Both the position numbers and the translations under genes were made by a program. DNA of 64,000 nucleotides, from contig JAEVHH010000006.1 in NCBI GenBank assembly GCA_017607445.1, positions 1,860,001 to 1,924,000 of the forward strand, read 5' to 3'. Source of the stretch: Histoplasma ohiense. Its lineage: Eukaryota; Ascomycota; Eurotiomycetes; Onygenales; Ajellomycetaceae. A model generated the notes under the pieces. It worked only from the letters and a program-made list of their open reading frames with translations, did no database searches and had not been told where the DNA came from. The stretch's first letter is position 1. Each line of letters starts with the position of its first letter. Shown one piece after another: positions 8,016 to 18,627 of this stretch.

Positions 8016-9987
8016 AGAAGCAAGAAGTGAGCTGAAGGTTTGAACAGAAAATGCAAGCAGATGCAATCATAGTCTTCATCATTGTAAATAGCCTAGTCAA
8101 TGTACAAGCAATGATAGACAGTGATTTCCTTCACTACACTCTTATAAACACTCAGTTGATTGAAAAGCATAAGCTTCAGTGTATTCTCTTTTTCAAACTG
8201 TGTAAGCTCAGTGGATTCAATGGCCTCAGAGAATCTGCCTCCTACAATATGATAAAGTTCAACATTGATGTAGAAGGACATGAAAAAAGAAATGTTTATG
8301 CATATGAAGTGCAAGATCTTGAGTACAACTTAATGCTCAGTCTGTCATAACTTACAGAATTTGAAACTCTGATAGATGCATGCAACTGTTGTCTAATCTT
8401 CTCAGAAGATGACTGTGTTTATGAAAAGAATATCAACAGAACCACTGACCTCATTCAGATATCAGCAGAAGCATTCAAGCTACTAATCCATCAAGCACAC
8501 AAGAAGAAGAACATCCAAGTGTTTGCTGCTAGTATAATGAATATCAAGAAAGTGTTAGAAAAGCTAGAACTCAAGAATCTCAAGAAATCACATAAAGAAC
8601 TACTCAAATTGTACAAGAACTTTGCAGACATGTTTGATGAAAAGAAAGCTGAAAAGCTTCCCCCTCATCAAGAACATAGTATAGATCATACAATTGAACT
8701 TATTAAGAAAGATAATAAGAACTCACAACCACTCTGAGGTTCTCTTTACAGCATATCACATGACAAACTTCTCATTCTATGAAAAACACTCAACAGATTA
8801 CTAGACAAAGATTTCATTCATATTAGCAACTCATCTGCTGCAGCATCTGTACTGTTTGCAAAGAAATCAGAAGAACACTTACAATTCTGTGTCAACTATC
8901 AAGAGCTCAATAAGATTACATAGAAGAATCAATATCTTCTTCCACTCATCAATGAAATGCTTGAATGAATAGAAAAAGCAAAATGATTTATGAAACTTGA
9001 CATCTCTGCAGCCTTCTATAAGATAAGAATTAATGAAGATGATGAATGACTAACTGCTTTTTGTATATATTATGAATTATATGAATGAACAGTGACTTTC
9101 TTTGAATTAGTGAATGCTCTGAGCATATTTCAGAAATATATTAACTGAGCTCTATAAGATCTGTTTAATGAGATTGTTTCAGTGTATATGAATGATATTC
9201 TGATCTTCACTGATGGATTGCTCACTGAGCACTGCAAACACATACAACAAATGCTTGATCATCTATAAAAAGCTGGACTGCAAGTGGACATTGACAAATG
9301 TGACTTCAAAATCAAGTCTACAATCTATCTAGAATTCATCATCAAAGCTGAAAAAGATGTATATATGAATTCTAAGAAGATAGAAGCAATTCTCAACTGA
9401 GAGATATCAGTCTTGATAAAAGAGATTAGAAGCTTTCTAGAATTCATCAACTTCTATCAAAGATTCATCAAAGACTTCTCTGATATTATATAATCACTGA
9501 CAGATCTGATTCAGAAAGACACTGTATTTCAATGAACTGATGAAGTGAATGCAGCATTCAAAAAGCTGAAGCATATATTCACAAGCACCTCAATGCTGCA
9601 ATCATTTGATTCAGATAAACATATGATTCTTGAAATAGATGCTTTGAGTTATGTAGTAGATGAAGTATTAATGCAATATAATAATGAAAATGTTCTACAA
9701 CTCTGTATCTTCATCTTGAAAAAGATGTTGTCTGCTGAATGCAACTATAAGATCTACAACAAGAAGCTTCTAGCAATCATACAATGTCTCAAAGAATGAA
9801 AGTCTGAACTTATGAGTGTTGAGAAGTTTGAGATTGTTATCAATCATAAGAATTTAGAATACTTCACAATCATTTATAAGCTTACTGAGAGATATATATA
9901 TTGATCATTGTTTCTTAGCTGATTTTCATTCACAATTTATTATTGATCTGAAGTAGAGAACACTCTTGCAGATGCTCTGTTCTGCTG

Positions 9988-10000
9988 AGAACAAGATATA
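9988..10000. repeat. 13-bp target duplication AGAACAAGATATA of the SINE (partner at 10393-10405)
   Basis: It is identical on both sides of the insert. The unmutated element A1 reads ...GAACAAGATATG at this point, so both copies carry the same G-to-A change. Confidence 0.9.
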
Positions 10001-10392
10001 TTATTATTATTATTATTATTCTTCCATTATATTCATATGCAAGCAGAGCTTATGACGAGTCCTTGTGTGATGTTAAATACAGACAAGAGTTGGTTATACC
10101 GGAGGAATGCTTAGTGTTGAACAGCACCAAGAATAACAAGAACATAGGAAAATTAATGAAAGACAGAATTGATACATGCAATACAGATTTCCAGCTCAGA
10201 AACAATAAGCTAAATCAGATAGTAGATCCACTCAAAGGTATCTACTTGGCAAGTTCACATTTCATTATTTTAGAAGCTGAGAAGTTGGCTCTGGATGTAA
10301 TGTTGTCCCCTGTGGGTTTCAAACCCACACACCCTGGGTCCCCACGCCAAGGCGCTACCTGGTGGCTGCATTACCCATTCGGCCACCGGGGC
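10001..10392 (-). mobile_element. tRNA-derived SINE inserted in A4 pol
   Basis: A 392-bp insert bounded by a 13-bp target duplication. Read on the minus strand it starts with a tRNA-like head: A box TGGCCGAATGGG (10374-10385) and B box GGTTTGAAACC (10315-10325), with a GTGGG/CCCAC T-arm. A tRNA-unrelated body follows, and it ends in an (AAT)n tail (10001-10021). Long target duplication, pol III boxes and a short-repeat tail are the hallmarks of SINEs mobilised by LINE machinery. The acceptor stem pairs poorly, so it is not a working tRNA gene. It keeps six CpG sites while its surroundings have almost none, so it arrived after A4 was mutated. Confidence 0.85.
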
Positions 10393-11254
10393 AGAACAAG
10401 ATATATCATCTAATGACTTAGATGACAGATGGAAACATCAAAAGCATTAGTTAATCAACTCTGCAATTATAGAAAGTTTTATACAATCAGATGAACTCTG
10501 TGTATATATCAATCAGTTCTGAGCTCAAGAATCCTCACTCAAAAAATAATGAAGACTAGCAGCAGAAGTAGATAAATTCTGACAGCAAACTGCTGAAGTT
10601 ATACAAAGTAAAACATCTCAATTCTCTGCAGATATATACTCAAAAACAGATATCTCAGCATGTTTAATTGATAATGACAACTGTTTACACTTTTGAAATA
10701 GATGATGAGTCTCTGATTCAGAACTTCTATAAACACAGATTATATAAGAAATTTATGACTCATCAATAATTGAACACTCAGAATATGAAATTATATACAA
10801 CATTGTTATCTGAGAATTCTACTGATCAGATATATCAAAAGATATACATCAGTTTGTATACAACTGTGATTACTGCAGCTCAATGACAGTATAATATAAA
10901 TGCTGAAAAGAGATACTGAAGTCTCTATCTGTCTCTGATTGAATTTGATGCAATATAGCTATCAATTTTGCAGTTTTCTTATTCAAAAGTGAAGATTCTA
11001 TAAATATTTTAGTCATTGTCAACTGACTCAGTAAGAGTGTAATACTACAGCTCTGTGATAAGATGAATGCTGAAATAGTTGCAGATGTCTTTATCAGAAG
11101 TCTGTTCTATTATATACACAGTCTATCTTCATTTATTATATCAGATAGAGACAGTCAATTTATCAGCACACTCTGAGTCTGTATATGTCAATTATTAAGA
11201 ATTGAATGAAAGTTATCAACAGTGTATCACTCAGAGACTGATGAAGCTATTGAG

Positions 11255-11259
11255 AGAAT
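11255..11259. repeat. Target-site duplication AGAAT of B1 (partner at 24484-24488)
   Basis: AGAAT precedes TGTAAGAG at 11260 and follows ...CTATTACA at 24483. The joined host sequence follows A1 integrase without a gap. Confidence 0.93.
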
Positions 11260-11530
11260 TGTAAGAGATGATTGTAGGTATAATTATGAGAGTAGTGTGA
11301 AGTACGCATATAGAATGTTAAGAAGGTAGCAATCTCTATTATTCAAAGCTAATCACTGATCTTCTAATATCTACAGATATCAGTGAGCATTATATAGATG
11401 ATCATCATGTGCTACAACTGTCTATGATGCTGTGTGCTATATCTCTTCTCATTAATTCTGGTGTGTTCTGTGTTCTTCTATCACCATATAGCTATTTTCT
11501 ATTATAGACATCTTCATTGCATCTATTACA
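11260..11530 (-). repeat. 3' LTR of B1
   Basis: It starts TGTAAGAGATG and ends CTATTACA. Three equally long copies are at 24213-24483, 25211-25481 and 32084-32354. Immediately inside is ATTATCTCTCTTCTTC, a polypurine tract when read on the minus strand. Confidence 0.93.
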
Positions 11531-12073
11531 ATTATCTCTCTTCTTCAAAGGCCTGGTTCTCAGGGCTTCTTACTGTGATGTGTGAAGTTTGTAATATGTG
11601 CTGTGTGGTTGATATTGTATGAAATTCGCAGGATTGAGCTGAATTAATTGTTGAGATTAATTTCAAAGTGTTACTGTTTCAGAAGAATGTTTTTCCATCT
11701 TCAGTGTCATTGCAGTTCAATCATGATTTAGACACAACTTCTGAACCTCTTTTCTTTGACTTTTACATCAAAAAATCATACCCTAACAAAAATCATCACC
11801 ATCATCACCATCAACAATTTTTTATTTAAAAGAATATATCAATTTATCAAACAAAGTATGCTGTATTCTTCTATGCAATTTTTATTGCAAAATTCAAAGT
11901 TTTGATTGTGTGATTGTGTTTTTCATTTTGAGTTGAGTTTTGTGTTGTTGCAATTTCTTTGATCAACATTGCAATATTGATTTCAATCTTCAACATCTGT
12001 TTTTCTTTCTTATTACTTTTGCTTCTTCTTCTTCTTTGAACAAGGTCTTGATACTGATTAAAGTTATGATAGA
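11531..12073 (+). other. B1 region between 3' LTR and the antisense gene
   Basis: AT-rich, no supported gene. It is conserved in B2 (25482-26024) apart from transitions. Its position makes it the likely promoter and 5' leader of the + strand gene that starts at 12074. Confidence 0.5.
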
Positions 12074-13224
12074 ATGTCAGAACCAGCTGTTTCTGTTGCT
12101 GGTTCAGAGTCTATAAAGAGTGATATGCTGTCTGCCATTGAGAGCATTTGCTTGAGTTGTCTGAAGAGATTGCAGAATCCTTCAGTATATCTTTGCTTTG
12201 TAAATGATGGACAAACATGCTGTCACATCTGTCATATATCAAATAGAAGTTGTGCTGCTGTAAGTTTTCTTAAACTGAGATTGTTTTGAGTACTAACAGA
12301 TTATAGATGTCTGAGTGCTTTCACAAAATCAGTCAATCTTTGATCAATGAATTTCATGAGATGCTGCTCTCTGACAAAGTTCTGGATGAGAGATTTGCCA
12401 CATATCAAACTGTCATTGTGAGGTTTGTACTTGATGTGTAGATCTACAAGAATGCAGATGAAGTTCTAGAATTCTATATGAACTCTGATAATCTGTTGTC
12501 ACAGCAGAATGTGATATTTGATTATAGCAGTGTTTCAGAAAGTGTGTTTTTGCATTCTGCTATTACATCAGTGTCATCCTCACTGGGTCAAGATCTTGGT
12601 ATGTTATTTGAGTTGATCAATAATGTAGATGAAGATGAGGAAGTGGATGATTTCATTGAAGTATTAGAAAGAAATGCAGCAGCATATTACTGTTGTTGTA
12701 TTTGATATTTGACAACATCCTCTCATCATCATTGTGAGTCTGCTGAGAGTTGATACAAAAAATGCAAGCACTGCTTGGTGACAAAGCACATCTGCATTCC
12801 AGTAAGTTATTATTCAAAACAGATGTTTTTACAGTATATAATATTAACTTTCTATTAGATGTCAGCAGATGTCATTGAATTGACTCAGACAGTTATCAAC
12901 ACTGCTGAGAATCTAATTATTGCTGATGCAGATACTTTGAATGTTAACATTTTGCAGAGCACTGTGACTGTGATGATTAGATTTTTTGCTGTGAAGATCT
13001 GAGAGATTCAATGAGATGATTCTTCTGAGGCTTCAGCTGAAACAGTGATTGATGAGATTCTGATGATTACATTGCTGATTGCAGCTCTCAAGTTATCATT
13101 GAAATATCATACTTCATCAGTTGAGGAAATCTGAGATAATAAGCAGGTTTGTCTTGATGACAATTTCTCAAATGATACTGATCAAGCTGAGGCAGATCTG
13201 TTTTTTAATCTCTGAGTGGAATAA
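12074..13224 (+). pseudogene. Three-exon gene antisense to pol in B1 (six-cysteine protein)
   Basis: Exons 12074-12259, 12307-12801 and 12859-13224 give about 348 codons. The introns are 47 and 57 bp, both with GTAAGT donors and TAG acceptors; the first has a TACTAAC branch site. Exon 1 encodes six cysteines spaced CX2CX10CX8CX2CX6C (around LSCLKRL ... CCHICHISNRSC), reminiscent of a Zn2Cys6 cluster with a widened first loop. Exon 2 ends with a second Cys/His-rich patch (KCKHC ... HIC) after an acidic stretch (VDEDEEVDD). In-frame TGAs (for example at 12702) look like mutated TGG/CGA codons. Both B copies keep the frame and intron positions, so it is a real part of family B. Function unknown; six-cysteine proteins of similar look occur as fungal hypothetical proteins (recollection, not checked). 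Confidence 0.72.
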
Positions 13225-13379
13225 GTATATTCAGCAGTTATCATCATTTTCTTCATTTTCATTTACTGACTGACTTCTGATAGATTTTATTAAACTGTTT
13301 CAAGTACTTCTGACTGTTCATCAAGTTTTCCTCAGATTCTCAAGAATTATCTGTGTCTGTACAATCTTTTCATTTGACA

Positions 13380-16300
13380 AGATATTGTGTTTGACCACAG
13401 TATTGACACTTGTCTAATATAGCTTCAACTTTTCATTTCTCTTGCATGTCTATAATTATCAGTTCTGCTTGCAGGATTTGTCCATTGCATGTGTGATAAG
13501 GTTCAAGAAGAGAAACATGGAATACAGAATGAATTTCTTTATATTGCAGCATAAGTTTCAGTTTGTACATCTGCATATCACAAATATCAATTATTTGAAA
13601 GAGATTCAAAAATTGATGATCTAGTTTGAGTGAGAGTTGCAAGGTGAATATATTTTTTGCATGCAGCATTACTCAGTCCTCTATCTTAAAGCTTTTTGAT
13701 ATATGACACTGATTGTAATACTTTTTCTCAGCTGCTTTGACAGCTTTCAGATATTCTCAGATCTTGTTCTCCACTTGCTTCATCTGTTCCACTTGTTTCA
13801 TCACTGATTTTGATGCATCTGTGCTTGGGGGTTCCACATCTATGCGAAGTTCAGTTGGTCGGCCGATCATTGCTTCAGATGATATCATTTTTATCAATGT
13901 GTGGAAGGCATTGTTATATGCTCATTGTGTCAGAGGAATCCATTCTATTCAATTATCTTGCTGATAGCTGCAATATATGCAAAGATAATGTTCAATCACC
14001 TGATTCAATCATTCTGTCTGGCCATCGGTTTGCAGGTGGAATGCTGTTGATAATTTTCATCAGATATGAAGCAGATAACACAATGTCAATCAAAACTTAC
14101 TATTTATTAATGAATCTTGATCACTAATAATGTTCACAGATAGATCAAAGTTCTTCACAATTCTTCATACAATAATATCTGTGAGTTCTTCTGCATCTAG
14201 CTCTGAAGATGTGGGCACAATTATGACTCATTTGATGAATAAATCAACAAATACAACAATAGCATTCTAGATTTGACTTCCCTTTTTATTATCTGACAGG
14301 TCTTCAATAAAGTTCATGTTAATTGTATGTCATTTCTTATCTGACACTGAATGTGGTTGTAGCAACTCATATGGCTTGTGCTGTGGTATCTTGATATGTT
14401 GATAAACATTGCAAGTTCTCACATATTCTGCAATCTCATCACTCATACCATGCCACAAGTACTTGTATTTGATCACTTCAATGATTTTGTCATGTCCAAA
14501 ATGATCACCTTGAAGATCATTGTGATTCATTTTCATTATTTCATATCTTACAGTCTTGTCTTACAGTATATAGACTTTATTATCTTTTCTGAGCAGATTA
14601 TCTTTATCTACTGCTCAGATTGAATAATTATCTACACTAGTATCATTCATCTCTAATCTTCTGCAAAGTTCAGATGTGTTGGTGTCTCTATTCCGAATCT
14701 GCAGTAAGAGTTCAATGATAGATTCAGCTACCTCTTCACAATAGACTGTCTCAGACTCAAATATTTTGATGATTAGAATTTATAGCATCAGAGTCTCTAG
14801 ATTTAACTCTGTAACATCTGCAATCTCATTCTCATTCACAGATGTGTTCTTTATTCTGCAGAGATTGTTATCATTGATGACTACAGACTTCTTCACTCAA
14901 CAATTTTCATTAGCTTGCAGATCTTTTCACATTATCTTGACACATTGATCTAACTTTGTGTTTTCTTTTATCTTTAATGATTTAAAGATCTTCTTACACA
15001 GCTTCTCTTGCAGAGTAAAGAGTCTCATCAAAAGAGCTGTGTGTTTTACAAAATCTGAGCAATGACTTGATGCATCTGTGGGATTATTTTTCTCAGAACA
15101 GTGCTCTATTTCAAAATCAAATGCTGAGAGCATTTTCATTCAGTGAATCTGACACTCATTTAGCTGCTTCATTATCATGAAATGCTGGAGATTGACATGG
15201 TCAGATAAAACAGTTATTGAATGTCTGCTATTATGTAAATAGTGACATCATTGTCTGAAAGCTTCTACAATCAGCAACATTTCTAGATTATATATTTGAT
15301 AACATCTTTCTGTTTCTGTGAGCTTTCTAAATCAAAATGCAATTGAGTGTCAGTGATCATCATTCATTAATTGTGATATTACTGCAGTGATTGCAATATC
15401 AGATTCATCTGTTTCTATACAGAGTTTTCACTGTGGATCAAAGTGGATCAACAATGATGCTTTTGTAAAGCATTCTTTTAACTGCAAAATTGTGTGCTTG
15501 CAGTTTTCATCTAACTGAACAGGTGTGTTATTCTTCCTCCTTTTCATTTCATAATCTTTTAACAATTCAGTCAGAGGCGCTGTTATTATTGAGAACTTGT
15601 ATATGAATTGATGATAGAAATTGATGAATTCTAGAAATATTTGCAATTTGTTTATAGTTTGTGATTCTGATCAATCTAGAATTGTGTTGATACAGTGTTT
15701 CTCAACAGTAATACTCTGTGTGGTAACCACAAAACCCAAAAATCCAATTTCTGTTGTGTGGAATGTACACTTACTAAGTTTGGCATATAGTCTTCATCAC
15801 CTTAACTGTTCCAGCATGTTCTTAACATGGACGACATGTTCATCAAGTGTGTTTGAATAGATTACAATATCATCAAGGTAAGCCACACAATATATGTCTA
15901 AAAGATTGCTGAGGGCTTTGTTGATATAAGATTGAAAGATTGCAGAGACATTGATTAGCTCAAAAGATAAGACTAGATATTCAAAGTATTTATATTGTGT
16001 TTGAAATGCTGTTTTTCATTCATTTCTTGCTCATATGCAAATTCTATGATACATGTCTCTAAGGTTCAGCTGTGTATATATTTTAGCATCTGCTAATCTA
16101 TCAAGTATTTCACTTATTAAGGGCAGTGGGTATCAATTCTTGACTGTTATTTCATTCAATTCTCAATAGTTCATACAAAGATGCAGGGTTCCATCTTTCT
16201 TGAATGCAAATAATACTGACACACTGACTGGGCTTTTGAATGAATGTATTCAATTCTTCTCTAATGTCTTTTCAATATATTCTCAGAGGACAGAGAGTTC

Positions 16301-16980
16301 TTGAGATGATAAGTTATATATTGATTGATATGAGAGTTCCTTGCCAGGTTTGAAATCTATAGCATGATCATGAGGTGTATATTCTGTGTCAGATATATCT
16401 TCTTGAAATACATCAAGATAATCTTTATAATCATCTGAGATATTTGACTCAGTTGCTGCACTCACAGCTCATAATGATAAAGCAGTGAATATAATATTGC
16501 CATCATCAATTAGTGTTGTGAATTCTTTAGCAGTATTCAGATGTATGTGATTAATATTTGATGCTTTTCTATAGATTCAGCATCTTCACATTCAATTGAT
16601 ATCAGGGTTTGCAGCTTTCAACCACAGCATATCTAAAATTACATCATATCTGCTAATGTCAGCTTCTTTGAAATGATGGAATCCTTCTTGAAGAACATGT
16701 TTGTCATTGATAATCTTCATTGCAGCTCTTTGTTGTTCATATGATTTAATCTTATGATTATCAACTGCTTCCACTACTTTTGATTTATCTTCTGTCTTTG
16801 AGAAATATTTTGATGCTCAGATGTGGGATATGAAGTTCACATCTGTGTCAGAATTCACTAGCATCCACATCATCAATCATTCCACTTCTGTCAGCATCCA
16901 TATATTCATCATCAATAATCATTTATCTCACAGTCTAGTTGTTTGTATTCCCAATGCAGCAGCTGCTTCTACAATTGAGA
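13380..16980 (-). pseudogene. B1 pol remnant
   Basis: In element order from the right: protease (SDTDVNFIS near 16840 and YDVILDMLWL near 16610-16640), RT with AYLDDIVIY (about 15845-15885) and the block FLEFINFYHQFIYKF at 15600-15640, RNase H (about 14930-15350), integrase zinc region with GDHFGHDK and CNVYQHIK (14390-14510), and an integrase tail with HSVFHVSLLEPY (about 13500). The domain order is that of Ty3/gypsy. Stops and frame-breaking TGAs throughout make it non-functional. Confidence 0.85.
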
Positions 16981-18030
16981 TTGTTGATTTTTTGCTTATC
17001 AAACTTGATTGCACTTTTCAGAGTGTAACATCCAACAATTGTTTGCAATATGACTCTTTTTATGACAGTGAGAACATTTCTTCATCCAGTTATATTTATC
17101 TTTTTTGATTTGTTCAGTTGAATCCATTTGTTTCTCTCATTTCCTCTTGTTTCAATGATTGCTAGATTTATCAGAATGATGCTGATTCTCTATGAATATC
17201 ACAGATCTTTCTTTGTGAATAGCATGCTGTCACTCTGACATATTTTCCTTGAGAGTCTGTAGAGTTTGAAGCAATTCTTTGTAGTTCTGAGGCTCTTGAT
17301 TTTAACAGTTGAGTTCTGTGTGTAATATCTTCAATGCTTTACTACACAAGTTATCCATTCTTTGTTCTTTGCTATATGAGAGTAAGTAGTACTCTCAGTC
17401 TTTGAGATATTTAGAGAAATCATGTATTGATTGTCATTCTTATTGCTTTGTATCTTGAAACTTTTGACTCATCAATCAGTGTTGGTTCTGTGGATTGTTA
17501 ATTTGCATTTCTAGATGTGATAGCATATCATCAAAAGTCAACAGTGTTGCTCCTCCACATCTCTCATACAATGATACAAAATTCAACCATTTCTGCTTAA
17601 TATGGGTGTCAAGATAGAGTTTAGCATCATTTATCTTGTGTTCCTTCTTTCAATAATATCAGTGATGATATGTAAAGAGAGTCAATATGTGATCTTTATA
17701 GTTCTTGAATTCTAACATATTTTTTTCTCAATAATAGTTCTTAATCTCTAATCTTGGTGGTGTTTCATTATCATTGTTCATATTGTTTGCAGATTGATTT
17801 TGCAGTGGTTCTGTGGTGATATTCTGAGTTAATTGAGACTCAATGAGAGTATCTCCACAAATCTGTGCTTCTAACTTGTTGAGCTGCTGTTGTGCATGCA
17901 GAATAGCTAATTGCTGCTTTTGTTCACAGATTTGATTGTTCAACTGTTGCAAACATGCATTGTGATCATCAGAGATGATAGAGGATTCAGATTGATTTTC
18001 AAGAAATCTTGTGTGTGTTGAGATCATCTT
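16981..18030 (-). pseudogene. B1 gag remnant
   Basis: It opens at 18027 (MISTHTRFLENQ...) with a long glutamine-rich, coiled-coil-like stretch (QLNNQICEQKQQLAILHAQQ) and ends with a CCHC knuckle of form CSHCHKKSHIANNC (about 17035-17080). Between them the frame is broken several times. Family B gag is unrelated in sequence to family A gag as far as I can see. Confidence 0.75.
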
Positions 18031-18089
18031 GCATGTTTTAACTAATGTTGTGTGTTTTAACTAACATTGCATGCTTTATTGTAGATGTG

Positions 18090-18094
18090 CGTAA
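18090..18094. repeat. Target-site duplication CGTAA of A2 (partner at 24170-24174)
   Basis: GTGCGTAA precedes TGTAACGGG at 18095 and CGTAACAACAG follows the LTR end at 24169. The uninterrupted B2 reads TGTGTAACAACAG at this place (32039-32051). Confidence 0.95.
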
Positions 18095-18627
18095 TGTAAC
18101 GGGCGTACTTCGATTAACGATTTGGTACTATCCTAATTACAGATTACGAATTGATTAAGGAAGAAAGAGAAAAGAAATCAGAAGAAAAGGTTGTATGAAG
18201 AGGGTTCTTATAGAGGAAAGTTCAGAGTGAAAGAATATCAGAAGCCACTCCACAGTGGAGTGTGGAGCAGAAGAACATTAAGAGGTACATGTAAGAATCA
18301 TTAGAAGCTACATGAGTGTGAAATGTGAGACAGAGAAATCATTGAGAGCTACACAGAAGAATTGTTAGAGACTACATAAGTGCAGAACACAGAGTGGAAG
18401 AACATAAGAAGCTACACAGAAGAATCATTAGAGACTATATGAATGCAGAGTACAGAGCAGAAGAACATTAAGAGCTACACAGAAAAATCATTAGAAACTA
18501 TACAAACACAGAGCACAGAATGAAAGAACATTGAGGGTTACATGAGATCACAACAGCCAGAAACAAACAGATGCAGAAGAGGAGTTGATTGCATAAGTTA
18601 ATTACTAATGAGTGCTAATCTGTCACA
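18095..18627 (-). repeat. 3' LTR of A2
   Basis: It starts TGTAACGGGCGTACTTCG, unmutated for about 65 bp, then loses all CpG. It ends CTGTCACA. Confidence 0.93.

Larger units (their letters stand above)
8051..11254 (+). pseudogene. A4 pol remnant (protease, RT, RNase H, integrase)
   Basis: From the protease start (MQADAI...) onward, the sequence follows A1 pol almost without gaps, the differences being nearly all transitions. The protease DSG has become DSD. The RT block ASAYMDD is damaged to VSVYMND (about 9180-9195). RNase H (9545-9800) and integrase (10740-11250) follow. Tens of TGA/TAA stops interrupt it. The protease-RT junction is in one frame here (8519-8737), unlike in A1. A SINE splits it at 10001-10392 and B1 truncates it at 11259; its tail resumes at 24484. 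Confidence 0.88.

Noticed and set aside
10314..10392. Functional tRNA gene on the minus strand
   Set aside because: A and B boxes and a T-arm are present, but the acceptor stem has several mismatches and no clean 7-base anticodon loop forms. It sits within a duplicated target and has a body and tail, so it is a SINE head.
10063..10413. 116-codon + strand open frame
   Set aside because: It lies inside and across the SINE and reads the tRNA-like head backwards (…GFKPTHPGS…). No domain, no homologous frame in A1.
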